Source of the DNA: Haliclystus octoradiatus
Taxonomy: Eukaryota > Cnidaria > Staurozoa > Stauromedusae > Haliclystidae
Assembly: GCA_916610825.1 (NCBI GenBank)
Contig: OU744446.1
Location: 30,146,445-30,210,444, forward strand
Direction: 5' to 3'
Length of the DNA stretch: 64,000 nucleotides
How positions within the stretch are numbered: position 1 is the first letter of the stretch; the number at the start of each line of letters is the position of its first letter. Position numbers and translations under genes: made by a program. The notes under the pieces were generated by a model, which made no database searches, was not told where the DNA came from, and saw only the letters and a list, made by a program, of their open reading frames with translations. This document shows positions 1 to 26,418 of the stretch, piece after piece.

Positions 1-190
1 TGAAATTTTAAGATCAATTCTTCAAAACTATGAAGCACTATAAACTCAATCCCAGAAGGTTTACAATCGACCAACACAGTTCCCGGAAGGTCATATGTTA
101 CTTTTGTGACACCCTGAAAGACAACCACCCTGGTGTTTTCTCGTGATTCCAAACCAAAGCTTAAGTCATCATCATAATTTATTCAGAAAT
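1..190 (-). CDS. possible partial exon, unidentified protein
   Basis: The minus strand is open for about 60 codons up to the window edge and reads like protein (for example LPGTVLVDCKPSG and FIVLHSFEEL). There is no in-frame Met, and I see no convincing acceptor on its 5' side, where an in-frame TGA lies close by. I do not recognise the family. It could be an exon of a gene lying to the left, or a chance open frame. Confidence 0.27.
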
Positions 191-676
191 CTGACAATCC
201 ATTTTTCACATGACTGATTTCAAGTTTTAGATATGATTATTTGAATGTGAAACAGTTGGATTGCTGTCATGTTTTATGACAAGACTAACAGAGAAAAAGA
301 CAAACTTTAGTTTAGCTCAAACGTTCAAATGAATACAAAAATTTCTTTCTTTAAAATAAAAATAGTAAACACGTACAGTATTCGTTCAGATTAATTTCTT
401 AGAGAAATACAGAATCGGACTAAAACCCATACATGTTTTCAATTTGTTGTTATCTCAAGTCCAAGATTTCTGAAAGTAAGATTTGAAAGTTTGATTGGTT
501 GGTGTTGGATTCGGTTAATATATGTAATTAACATATATCATTTCTATGGTTTTTCTAATAAAATTTTATAAATTAAATTATTTCTCTTTATTTCGACGGT
601 ATATAGGAATAATTTTGTTTGTTTGCTATAGAAAGGTCTCTATTAATGATTATTTATTCCAATTATTTGTTTTTAG

Positions 677-834
677 ACCATCCTCTAAAGACTGACGGCG
701 GGACAGACTGGAACAATGTATTTTATCTATTTGAGAACACTCTAGAAGAATTAGATGTTCTAGCATGTGAAAGACCTTTACTTCTTTCTTGTTTTTCTGA
801 ATGTGATTCGAGGGAGAAAGAAAAACTAACAGAG
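677..834 (+). CDS. actin-like exon (first in window)
   Basis: The acceptor is TTTTTAG just before 677, and the exon starts with the last two bases of a codon. The donor is GAG|GTAAGA after 834, phase 0. It encodes the HPLKTDGGTDWNN to KEKLTE segment, matching actin around residues 69-118. Confidence 0.75.
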
Positions 835-3800
835 GTAAGAAATACAGACATATGAAAATCCCAATGTTTGGAATATCTTAAACTAGTTTTATCCGTTTAG
901 ACTTGAACATTGTTAATAGGTATTTTTTCTATTTCAATTCAATCAAAATGATAAGATTCTTAACTCCTATAGTCAAGGAAAATTTCAGGAAAATTTTGGC
1001 CAGTATTTAAAATTTCGAAAATTCTCAGTGTCGTGTGAAATTGAGTTGATATTTTTTTTATTATTAATCCATACCTTGATTATAAAGTTGATAGCTTCTG
1101 TAGTAAATCTTTATCTTGAAACGTGAAAAAAGTTTCTCTGTCCACGTCAGCCTCGAAACCCTGGAGATGCTATTGTCTCGACATATTGTCACAACCCAAT
1201 TGTCTCAAGCTCTACCCTCATGTCTCCGATTATTACGTCACGTTCAAAGACATTAGGAATTGTCACTACTCAATTAATTAATAGAAAGCAAGAAAACGCT
1301 CCAAAAAACAATATTTATTATTGTTACATTTAGATTGTGTTTGAACGTCTCAATTCACCTGGTTTCTATCTCGCCAATCAAAATGTGTTGACTCTAATGT
1401 CAATGGGATTAAAGAATGGTGTCTGTCTCAGTAGTGGATATTCTGCCACTCAATGCAGTCAGATTTATGAGGGATCAATTGTTAGTCACAATATTCAAAC
1501 ATTGGACGCTGGTGGTGAAGAGATTACCAATCATTTGGGAAGGCTAATTATGGCAAATGGTGGTCATGTGTTTTCATCATCATCAGAGAAACTCATACTT
1601 GAAGAAATAAAAAAATCTTGCGCATATATTGCAACTGGTATGTAGCCTAGGTTTGGTACTTTCTTTGTCGGCTTATCATCATTAAATATTATTTAATATA
1701 GGGGTCACCCTATCCAATATTCAGGGTGTACATTCACCTGACACACCATACAATACTTCAAATTATCAACCCCTTGATTGTTTGCATTGTCTATAACTTC
1801 TCAACCTCCATTCTTCAAGCATTTCGCAATATTATCAATCAATGCAGCAATTTTCTGCAAATCATATGTTATGACCTTTTTAGCTATGTGGAAAAGAGGG
1901 TCAGTTCTGATAAGTTCATACTTATACATCAACTGTTACAATACCCATTTACATTCCATATTTAACAGTCAAAGGCTTCTTATCATTTCGAGGAAATGTA
2001 ACATGTGAGCTTTATAGTCTCTGACTCTTTTGAATTCCCATGAGGATGAGATGTATATAGGCCCTATTTAAGACGATCCTGATTGTCAACGGATACGCAA
2101 ATTCGTTGTTGGAGAGCTCCAAAAATTTGACTTAACAAGAAACAGGGAAATACTTTTTAGGAATATTTTTATTTTTTATGTTGCCTGAAGAAACCTGATG
2201 TATAGATCTGTGGTGATTATTCTATGAAGGCTTATTTATATTATTCAATCACACTACAGTAATGCATTTGTATTTACATCTTATCTCTTTTACCGTAGAT
2301 CTTCAAACTGAATTGACAGAAGTTACTCGTAAATCTGAGAAATTTATTCCTTACACATTGCCTGATGGACAAGTTATTGAGATTGGACCAGAAAGATTTG
2401 AATGTAGTGAAATCTTATTTAATCCGAATGAAATTGGTTCAGCTCAGCTGTCGATACCTAACTTGATATCAACTTGCATTCTAAGGTAATGATTTTCAAT
2501 ATGGTTTAGCTCGTGAAAGTTGAAATCAGTTGTTGAAAATCGGAATGGGACCACATGTATAAGCCCATTGTCAGACAAATTTTTTTCTCAAAAAAAACAA
2601 AGTTTTATACATGAAGGGTCCTTAACATGTCTTCAATTTACTAATTTGCAGTAAAATAAGAAAATAAATGCATTTTTGAGAATTTTGTTTCGACAAAACG
2701 TTTCGACAACCTAGTTACCAGGTTTATCGGGCCATGTATTATGGACTACTTACCACATGGATATTATGAGATGACTTTCCAACTCAATCTTAATTTACAA
2801 AAGAGAGTTTCTGCTGTGAATAGTATCATCAAAACTGCTGGATTTTAAACCAGGCTATAGCAGAGGCTTTGTTTCCATTTTCAGTTGATCTGTTATGCAG
2901 CGAAGCAAATCAAATCTTTTGCGGCTCCAGACCGCAAACTATCAGAGAGGGGGTTTCCCTGCTTGATTACAATAGCCACATATATGCATCACTGCCTCCG
3001 AGAACATCATCATTTACAATAACATTTGAGATCATTTTCAATCCCCGCAAATCATCCAACCAATCGGGTAACCCATTGCTAGGATATTATACTGACATAT
3101 GTGTTTCTCTTTCTCATTTCAACATTTTCAACATCACAAAACAAAGCGTTACTGTCACCCTCCATCTAGCTGCAAATCCAATTCAAATGCATTATTGGGG
3201 CGGCTCAATAAAATGGGCATTTTTAGAACAATAGAACTACTGCCTACCCAACTTTCAACATTGCACCACTTTGGAATGGTTATTACCGTACAGATTATTC
3301 TGAATTAACTATTAACTGTTATAACTCTAAGCATGTTCCAAATGATGTTATTATCACTAAAATAATGTCAATGTTTACGTCAGTAACTTTGAAAGGGGAA
3401 GAATTAGCTGCAGGCACAGAAGTTTGTAGACCTCTGTGCACTATAATGAATTTATTCTATCATTCAAATAAATTTTGATTTGAATAAATTAATCACTTTG
3501 TTTTCCTGTAGTCCTCTGTCAAATTTGGCTCACCCGTACTGACTGTATTTATTTTGTTGGTCTGTGTTACATTATAAGAGGCGGTCACCTTGAAATATTT
3601 TAAAGGAAAGTTGGGATTTTTATCTGTCTCAAATGAAAAATACATGACTTCCGCCTATCAATAGCAATCAAACCGTCCACTGACGTCTCCACCAATAGTA
3701 AATGCAGATATTATATATCTTTTTCGTTTGTATTTTATAGAGCGGATAAAGAGGATAGAATGGAATTAGTCAGAAATATAGTAGTAACAGGAGGTACAAC

Positions 3801-4017
3801 ACAACTTAAAGGGTTCCTGCCTCGTTTATCAATTGAACTTGATAGTAATTCATTCTTAAAAGGTCAACACCGATTGTTGAAACCAAGTGACCCAAGTTTA
3901 GCAGCATGGTTGGGCGGGTCCATGTTTGCATCATTGCCTACATTTGAAAATACCTGCATGTCAATCGATGATTATGAAGAAGGAGGTACAAAGGGTATAC
4001 ATCGATACTGTTTTTGA
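677..4017 (+). CDS. divergent actin-like (actin-related) protein, C-terminal about 307 residues
   Basis: Four spliced exons (677-834, 1334-1637, 2299-2485, 3741-4017) translate in one continuous frame that follows actin from about residue 69 to the end. The N-terminal part lies upstream of the window. Recognisable blocks are the region after subdomain 2, FERLNSP (actin FETFNTP), IYEGSI, LPDGQVIEIG, the adenosine-loop GGTT, WLGGSMFASL (actin WIGGSILASL) and the C-terminus IHRYCF (actin VHRKCF). The phosphate-loop segment that reads DSGDGVTH in actin is SSGYSATQ here, so Asp154, Asp157 and His161 equivalents are lost while the Gln137 position is kept. By family knowledge this should weaken ATP hydrolysis. 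I cannot assign it to a numbered ARP class; an orphan ACTL/ARP or a lineage-specific actin are the alternatives. The splice phases agree at all three joins. Confidence 0.82.
1334..1637 (+). CDS. actin-like exon with altered phosphate loop
   Basis: The acceptor is ACATTTAG before 1334 and the donor ACTG|GTATGT after 1637, leaving one base of a split Gly/Asp codon. It encodes IVFERLNSP to AYIAT and carries the SSGYSATQ replacement of the actin DSGDGVTH loop. Confidence 0.82.
2299..2485 (+). CDS. actin-like exon
   Basis: The acceptor is TACCGTAG before 2299 and the donor CTAAG|GTAAT after 2485. It encodes DLQTELTEV, then LPDGQVIEIGPERFECSE, the block that in actin precedes the FQPSFLG region. 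Confidence 0.8.
3741..4017 (+). CDS. actin-like terminal exon
   Basis: The acceptor is TTTTATAG before 3741. The exon reads RADKEDRMELVRNIVVTGGTT through IHRYCF and a TGA stop. The 14-residue stretch after GGTT is longer and more hydrophobic than the actin equivalent. Confidence 0.82.
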
Positions 4018-4400
4018 CAACTGTTATATGTATGTAATCAAAAATGTAATATAAAATAAGTAGGATACAAGAGTTTAAAATAAAATATCATATCTGTATA
4101 AATATAATATTAGTAATATAATTACAAATTTTCAATGTGATTTTTAAACATAGCAGGGGAAAATGTTGTAGAACAGCATTTTAATATAATATTTCAATAA
4201 ATTCAAAGACAAATTTTAATGTAAATCCATAGCTCTACCAGTATATTAATTATATACATAAAATAAATATATTGTTCGATGTATAAATATATGTATAATA
4301 TTAGTTTTTCTTACTAATTATGTAATTATTTCAATGTTTTTCTTGTGATTTGTATCCTTCAAGGATCTTGTTTTTAACGATTAATTAATAAATTAAATCC
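4018..4400 (+). other. 3' UTR with polyadenylation signals
   Basis: AATAAA hexamers occur at 4196-4201, 4262-4267 and 4387-4392, downstream of the actin-like stop codon. Any of them could serve as the poly(A) signal. Confidence 0.45.
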
Positions 4401-5453
4401 CTGTTCAAGGTATTTTAGTTTGTCATGATTTTATGGTTGATAATATGTTCCCCAATGGTATGCATTCAACGCAAACGCATTCAACAGTTTCTTGTTATTT
4501 ATCTTTCTTTGGGTAATGTTGTAGTGTTAACATAAATACATAATAATGTTTGAATTCAATAATAATTTATAGGCTGAAAGGCAAACATTGGATAGCCTTT
4601 AGTACTAACGAAACCTATATATGCTATGCTTTACAAAATATTAACAGACACAAATGTTTGAAAACAGACAAAAATGAACTGGAATACAATATAATAACAT
4701 TTTTCAAACTATTTTAATTGATGACTTGAAACTCAACTAACAATTCAAAGTCTGAAAAGTAAATATTTTTAAGATTTTGAAAATTAATTCTTTTTAATAA
4801 GAATACATAGCTTTGTGAGCTGCATTGTGCAAGGATGACAGAGGCCTGGCCTTCCAGGTTCTAGAGTATTTTCAACTTTCTCTTTTGGATTATTTGTTGC
4901 AATTTAGTCAATCAAACAGAAAAACTCACTTTTCATCAGCGATCCCGCTAAGATACCAATATTCAATATCTTCATTTCACTAATAATGTAAATTAGGAAA
5001 CATTTAAAACTGCATTGATAATACCGTGATAATACATAACGCATAATTGAAGATGCAAGCAAAACAACAGGCATTCATAATTACTTAATTGTTTTCAATA
5101 ATAAAGGTGATGTTACATCTAAATCTAACTAACATACCGTAAGGCTATATGTAATTATCAAACACAAATATCAGGTGTTCACATTATGATGTGCAGAATA
5201 AGTTTGTTGATTTATGTACGCATTGCACATTATCAACAGTGCGCAACACTTAAATAAGTGTGTATCGGTATGCTGTATATTTCATATTGGAATGTACATT
5301 GTTTCGTTTGCTTCATATCAATAAAATGATGAAATTCAACAGCTGTCATTCTTTAGCAACCTTGCAACAAACAAAATGAGAATAATTTTTTTTGACAGTA
5401 TTCATTAATTAGGAGTTAAGGACTGACTGACACAAGAGTTTTGGTTACAAATA
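4401..5453. other. intergenic, nothing recognised
   Basis: AT-rich non-coding sequence without a repeat or gene that I recognise. The last coding exon of the convergent TMX1 gene has to lie somewhere between here and 7407, but I could not place it. Confidence 0.4.
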
Positions 5454-5631
5454 AAGTCAAACCTGTTAAAACAGTCATCTGTATAAAGCGGCCACCTGTC
5501 TATGGTGGTCACTCTTGCAATGTCTAAAATAGTATTTTCTATTGAATTAAACCTGTATATAAGGACCACCTATCTATAATGGTCAATTTATCTACCTCTC
5601 ATAGCTGGCCGTTACATACAGGTTCACTGTA
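5454..5631. mobile_element. pogo/Tigger-like MITE, family 1, copy 1
   Basis: About 178 bp, beginning AGTCAAACCTG and ending CAGGTTCACTGTA, which are inverted copies of each other. The interior repeats a GGCCACCTGTCTATAGTGG-like phrase. Three related copies are at 7161-7332, 17891-18071 and 30864-31045. The TACAGT-type ends and TA target fit Tc1/mariner/pogo elements. Confidence 0.65.
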
Positions 5632-5729
5632 ACTGCACGAGTTGGCTGTATAATGAACAAAAATTTGTTTAACCTACAAGACGGCTGAGTGTCTCTAAGT
5701 TTGTCCATTGAACGAAGCTTAAGTATCAA

Positions 5730-5855
5730 TACAGTGTAACCCACTTACATGCATATCAAAATCGTCAACGACTTTCATATCATTTATCTGACTTAGAAAT
5801 TATCTGAAATTGTTTAACAAGGACTTGACCCAAAAATATTTTATAGGGTTTGTAG
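5730..5855. mobile_element. truncated MITE, family 2, copy 1
   Basis: Starts TACAGTGTAACCCACTT and matches the copies at 6151-6336 and 30381-30569, but breaks off near 5855, just before the LTR-like segment. Confidence 0.55.
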
Positions 5856-5871
5856 TTGTTTATATATATAT

Positions 5872-6020
5872 TGTAACTTCCGCTTGTATCACGTATTTCT
5901 CTACATGTAAATAATCACTGTAATATGTAATCACCCTCTTTCTATGTCAACCTTTTCATTGTAGAGTAAACATCTATCAAATATATGATACAAAACTCTA
6001 CATTGGTGACACCGACGTGA
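5872..6020 (+). mobile_element. LTR-like remnant with candidate primer-binding site
   Basis: About 131 bp begins TGTAACTTCC and ends CTCTACA, and is followed at once by TTGGTGACACCGACGTGA, which resembles the primer-binding site after a 5' LTR. No internal coding region follows and no second LTR is seen, so this would be a truncated piece. The call rests on the TG...CA ends plus the TGG-initial motif only. Confidence 0.35.
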
Positions 6021-6150
6021 TTTTAATTTCAAGCCTACAAGAACAGTATTTGGTATATGGATACTAATTATACCGTTGTTTGTTTCGTTTATATATAAAT
6101 ATATGCAGTGATATTTACAAACAGCAATCTCTCAAAGATGTTTGGTCATG

Positions 6151-6336
6151 CAATGTAACCCGCTTAAGTGCAAGTCAAAATTGCTAATGGTTTTAAGTGT
6201 ATGTATCCAAATTTGCAGTTATCCGAAATTGTTTACCAAGGACTTGACCAGAAAATTGTTTAACGGGTTTCAAAGCCAGGTTGCATTTAAGCGGGAATTT
6301 CACTTATCCAAATTGCACATAAGCGGTTTACACTGT
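6151..6336. mobile_element. MITE, family 2, copy 2
   Basis: The ends are GTAACCCGCTTAAGTGCAA and TTGCACATAAGCGGTTTACA, inverted copies of each other. The interior TTATCCGAAATTGTTTACCA phrase is shared with the copy at 30381. Confidence 0.62.
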
Positions 6337-6426
6337 ATTGACATTATTGGCAACCCTTAGTACTGTAACTACCGTTCATCATAAATTAATACAAACTTTA
6401 TATATATCAAATGAATAAGTAAAGTA

Positions 6427-6785
6427 ATGTAGACGGTGTCGCCCTACCGAAGGCACCCATACCACTCCTCTATTTCTGGGTGAGTGGCTTTTTCGCTGAG
6501 AGCAATGATTTTAAATGCTCTTTGTTGATCTCAGCCGCGACACTGCAGATCAATTTCAACAGATTTCATGGCAGATATGTCTCGATTATCAATGCGCAAC
6601 GATGCGCCGCAGCTACTCACAATGCAATTCCCTCTGGACCATTCCATCCGCCATCAGAAGATGGTACTCATTTGATGTTTCAGATAAAGTCAAGGCTGAG
6701 TTGACATTCAGGGGATTTGAACCACAGTCAATCAGATATTATCTGATCTGAAGTTCGGCTGCTCTACCATCTGAGCTAATCCTTC
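6427..6785 (-). mobile_element. tRNA-derived SINE, copy 1, with head
   Basis: Read on the minus strand, the high-coordinate end is tRNA-like: box A TAGCTCAGATGG (6767-6778) and box B GGTTCAAATCC (6713-6723). The arms do not pair as in a functional tRNA, so this is a SINE head and not a tRNA gene. The body of about 250 bp reappears at 28355-28611. The head is preceded by reiterated GGATTA hexamers at 6786-6822. Confidence 0.65.
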
Positions 6786-6822
6786 CGATAATCCTAATCC
6801 TAATCCTAATCGATAATCCTAA
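6786..6822. repeat. GGATTA/TAATCC hexamer repeat
   Basis: AATCCT units abut the 5' side of the SINE head. GGATTA is also how the head itself begins, so this looks like slippage or re-initiation at the element start. It is not telomeric TTAGGG. Confidence 0.6.
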
Positions 6823-7160
6823 TCAAATGAATGGCACCTTACATTCTCACTTATAGTCATTCATGAAAAGGGGAGAACAAAAAATGATAGCAAGTACACA
6901 GAAGGTGGGTCATAAAACACGTACAGTTGCGTACAGGGATAGAGGTGTCAATTATTGGAACATTTATAGAATACGTAGTAACCTAGTACGGTATGTACCT
7001 CACGAATGACCTCATAACGGAAACCAGGCTGAAGTCAAGATATTTGTGGAATATGGGCAAGGAGGAGAGCAATTTTGGATTAAAAAATTAACCAGATCAA
7101 CTACCCAGCAATATATACTGCCAAAGCCAATCAAAACTGTTCAACTGTAGGTATTCCATT

Positions 7161-7332
7161 ACAGTTGAACCTGCTATAGTGTTCACCTGTCTGAAGTGGC
7201 CATTTTAGTAATATAAAAATGCATTACGGTACCATGAAATATGCTGTGAAAAAGGCCACCTGCATAATAGGCATATAGTGGTCATTTATATAAGTTCTAT
7301 ACAGGTGGCTGTTACATACAGGTCTCACTGTA
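7161..7332. mobile_element. pogo/Tigger-like MITE, family 1, copy 2 (diverged)
   Basis: TACAGTTGAACCTGC at the left and CAGGTCTCACTGTA at the right are inverted. The interior is more diverged than in the other copies. It lies less than 80 bp beyond the last recognised TMX1 exon. Confidence 0.55.
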
Positions 7333-7407
7333 TATGTACCGGTATATGTTTATTTCAAATAGTATACACAAATTACTGCACGGTAGGCCTATATCATAGT
7401 TTCTTAC

Positions 7408-22592
<15,185 letters not shown>

Positions 22593-22657
22593 CTTGCTAA
22601 AAAAAAGAGTTGTAGTGGAATTATATTGCATGGAACTGAGGCTATGTGAAATCTGAC

Positions 22658-22720
22658 TCAATCGATTATCCAAAAGTTAAAAGGGGATTATGTCAATCGA
22701 TTATCCAAAAGTTAAAGGGG
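22658..22720. repeat. 35-bp tandem duplication upstream of the TMX1 start
   Basis: TCAATCGATTATCCAAAAGT is repeated with a 35-bp offset, 65-130 bp upstream of the TMX1 Met, so it lies in the 5' UTR or promoter region. Confidence 0.75.
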
Positions 22721-23500
22721 CAAAAATGACCGGTGGGCTCTACGAGCTCAGAGTCACATGCTTGTTTGTCGTTCGTATTGTGCCAGAAACCATGATGAAA
22801 CTTGACATTCACGCTAAGCTGGAGGGCATAAAATTGATCATCGAACCTTGCGGGCTCAAAGTTGAAAAGTGAATTCTATTTTTCAAGCCATAAGTATAGT
22901 GTCTAGTGTATCAGTGCATATTCAATTCGAAGACTGAGCGAAAAGGCCGCCGGTCAATTAATGCCTTTAACTCAAATTTAGCTCGTCTTCGACCACCGGT
23001 CAATTTTACTCCTTTATTAATCCGATGAATTTCAAAAAGTTTCTATCTCTACTGTTACAGTCTAAATATAAAACAGTTTGTCATATCATCCCAAAGTACA
23101 ATTGCTATTATTCAGATCTGTCACCAACTAAATATTCTTCAATGAAAATACTCATCAAAGTTAAGCGATATTTGATTATCAGGCAGGAATCCATTTATTT
23201 ACTTATTTACTTAATTATTTTTATTTTTTTCAACATATCAGAATTGTTCATATTATGTACAACTTTCACAGTCATGGCCAGTGCCTGCGATTGGTTTTTA
23301 ATCATATATTAATGCACGAGGGGACTAAATTACAACTCAATCTTGTATGTGTGTGCAATTTTATTTAACATCGTTTTTCAATACGAGAAATATTTCTCGT
23401 TTACATTGTTACGATGGGTGAGTGTAAATAATTCACCAATAATACAGTAACTACTTATTATACTATAATAGCTTACATGTGAATTGAAACTAACTTCTAC
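22721..23500. other. intergenic, nothing recognised
   Basis: A short plus-strand open frame at 22690-22872 starts inside the tandem duplication and matches no family I know, so I do not call it a gene. Confidence 0.35.
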
Positions 23501-24181
23501 TCTATATAGTAATTAGGATAATTAAAATGAAAAAGGGCATTAAGAGCCAAATTGAAAATTGTTTATTTAAGTTGAGATTTTGTCCATTAGTGTGCCTTCT
23601 TTTTCCCATTTCAGAACCAAATCCAGAATTGCAGTGTTTAATTGGATGAGGTGTATGTGCTTTAACTGTAGTCGGGATAAAACTCCGCATTCTAGCTCCG
23701 ATTGAACGAGCAGATCGATCTCCGGGTCGATTCTAGGTCTGATAGAGCCGTATATTTATTCTGTTGAAGGGAAAATAAGCTTTTCAGCGAGACAATTGAA
23801 TCTGTAGTCGATACTTTATGGACAAAGTTGAGCAGCTCAACAGTTTTTCGGAAAATTAGGGGAATACATTTCGTTTCAGAAAGCAATTGCGAACTTTCTC
23901 TTTTATACATCAATGATGACATCACTTTTCCTTCTATATTTGCTCAAAATTTTTACCTCGGATCTGGACATGCCGATTGTGAGAAGATTACAATACTCTA
24001 GATTGGGTCGCAAGTAACAGGAATAAAGCCTTTCGCACAGGGAATGTGTGAAACACCCTCGCAGTTGTCTGAGCTGTGCAAGGCACATATTAAACTTCTG
24101 CTTACATGACTTCAAGAACGGCTTCATTGTTAAGGCTTGATCTAATTTGACTCCTATTATAGAGAGAGTTCTGTGAACCAA
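23501..24181 (-). pseudogene. degraded non-LTR (LINE) reverse-transcriptase C-terminal fragment
   Basis: The minus-strand frame at 24181-23903 contains IIGVKLDQALTMKPFLKS and YSCYLRPNLEYCN. These match the usual LINE pattern of LGV-LD--L---H, then a --L-RP-LEYC block after the RT palm. The frame then breaks near 23905, and a second frame continues the same kind of sequence. No upstream RT or endonuclease is present. Confidence 0.5.
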
Positions 24182-24308
24182 GGTATTTCACATGGGGGAC
24201 GAATTATTAATTACGGTATTCGATTCGATTAATTAAAGTTTATATCAGCAATGTTAGATAAATAATGTAAAGTTGTACACACCTGTGTATGTATAAATAT
24301 CAGAGCTT

Positions 24309-24490
24309 TGATAGATTAGTAAATCAAATGAGTAAAAAAAGAGACATACTGTTCTCGCTACTCCGAGTTTCACGCCATACGGCGATCATCAGGCAAGTAT
24401 CTTGCCTAGATACTTGCCTGATGATTGCTGTATGGCGTGAAAATCGGAGTAGCGAGAACAGTATGTCTCATTTTATTTATTAATCTATCA
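24309..24490. mobile_element. 182-bp hairpin element with inverted ribozyme-like cores
   Basis: The outer arms TGATAGATTA/TAATCTATCA and the inner arms GAGACATACTGTTCTCGC/GCGAGAACAGTATGTCTC pair almost without a break around a short centre. Both arms contain CTGATGA, a CGCC-GTAT-GGCG hairpin, then TGAAA, read outward, in the style of the hammerhead core. This resembles two head-to-head termini of a Penelope-like or SINE element. Confidence 0.7.
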
Positions 24491-26418
24491 GCAGTGTTAT
24501 ATAACACAGATATCATCATATCAGATACTAAATGGAAGCAATAAGATCTGAGGCTCATCAACTCTATTGGTAGAGCATAATCGTCAAATCTTTTACCAAA
24601 AAGTGATCTTTTTCAATTGTTATATAATGTGACTAGAAATGATCTAGAATAAATCAGTTTCTAGCTTAGAGCCAATCACAAAAAAAAATGTTTTGAAAAA
24701 GTACGCATCTGAACTAGTTACGTGTAATTCTGGTTCAACCGATTTTAAACATTTCTTTTTGAATTTGGTACTTTGAATATGGTACATTTGGCATATTGAA
24801 TCGAGCCAAAGCTATAGGCCGTTGAATAGTACCGATGAGTGGCTAGGCAAAACGTGGCTAAAACAAGTTATCTACCCGGACCATGGAACACGGACAGTGA
24901 TCTAGTGCGTTGCGATGATCTTTCCTGTGATAATTTCTACTCCATTTTCTGCATATAAGTCATGCGTTTTTCCTGTAAGAGAACAATGGACGGCCAGAAA
25001 TAATACTTCATTGAGATAGGGGTTATTGCAAGGGTTATTGTTACTTGGTGAAAGCAAGAAATACCATACTTCTTTATGCTACAATTTATACACAATTAAA
25101 ACACAATACATTATGCGCCACGCATTAATATAAATAGTAAATTTATCCGTTCTAATAAATTTTGTTTTTGATTCAAATGATCAATATTGTTCAAGCAGGA
25201 TACGTTTTCAATATATTGAAAATAATTTTATAAATAAATACTCCTGTCCGACGATGTACCGAAGTATATAAATCAGTATACCAAATAACAGACTCCCAAA
25301 TTATATTTCAGTTCATTTTGAATTTTACTAGAATTTTACGTGACTCTCTGAAAAAAATATTTACAGCCTTGAAAAATGCAAGACAATATAGCGTGGGTTG
25401 AGCATGGATTCCAAAAAATGGAAATCCAATTTCAGATATTTAGATATTCACCTTTAGTTTTGATACGAATTCCATGCTTGAAGGATCAATATTATTTCAT
25501 TCAAATATCTCAATTAAAAATACGATTTCCTAATGCCGTCATGGCAATTATAGTCGTTCCTTAAATGTGACGTCTTTCAAACGAACTAGCTTTCATAATG
25601 ATATTTACCATTGAGCTCAAAAGACGTTTGGTGTTTTCAGTTTTCGTGTGAAGCTTTGGTGTAACGTAGAAAACAAATTTGAACAGGTAATTTATGTATA
25701 TTTCTCATGTCGTAATTACTTATCACTATGCATGATTAGATATAGATAATTTAATGTATGATCTAACTGCATTAAATTTCAGCTCTTAAAAAAGTTTTTC
25801 TTCATAGTAAAAAGCCTAAAATAACATTGTTGCATATATATGATGGAGGCTTCTTAAAATTGAAGTGCTCGATGTGGTCCCTCAAACCATTAGTTTTATT
25901 ATGTAACACAATTCAATGTTGTTACTCTACTATTGCTCTTTTAAAATTAACAATATTATGCTCGAAATATCAAAACGATTCATTTTTATATATACTGTTC
26001 GTTTTACATTTTCATGAACATTTTGAGATTGTTATATCTTGCTTAGCACACCATGATAAACATAGCATAGCTTTTTACGAAAAATATATTACAATACTGG
26101 CCTTTATCTAATTAAATTGAATCATTTTTTACTCAGAATGACAACAAGTTAAACGGTAGCCATGCACCTTCTTTTATGCAGGGGAACGCTTTAATTCAAA
26201 TACTGCAAATGAGTTTTATTCTTTTAATACATCTGACAATTTGAAACTTTTGAAAAACCCACTCTTGCAAATTAATCCTGAATTGAACGAGAAACCTATG
26301 ATACCCTATACTAAGCACACACACAAAGTATGCCGAATGATCAATTATGGAGATGTTCCTTACGTAGTCAATAATGATTATTTTTGCATTTTATTTTTCA
26401 GTAGAAACATCAGCAAAA
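24491..26418. other. intergenic, probably including the DAN gene's promoter or 5' exon
   Basis: AT-rich. An acceptor-like TTTATTTTTCAG at about 26389-26400, just upstream of the DAN start codon, suggests an upstream non-coding exon that I could not locate. Confidence 0.4.

Noticed and set aside
2869-3234. 121-codon frame in the actin-like gene
   Set aside because: It lies in the intron between two well-supported exons and matches nothing.
6704-6785. tRNA gene on the minus strand
   Set aside because: Boxes A and B are present, but the acceptor and T stems do not pair, and a SINE body follows.
22690-22872. 60-codon plus-strand frame
   Set aside because: It begins inside a tandem duplication and has no splice context or recognisable motif.
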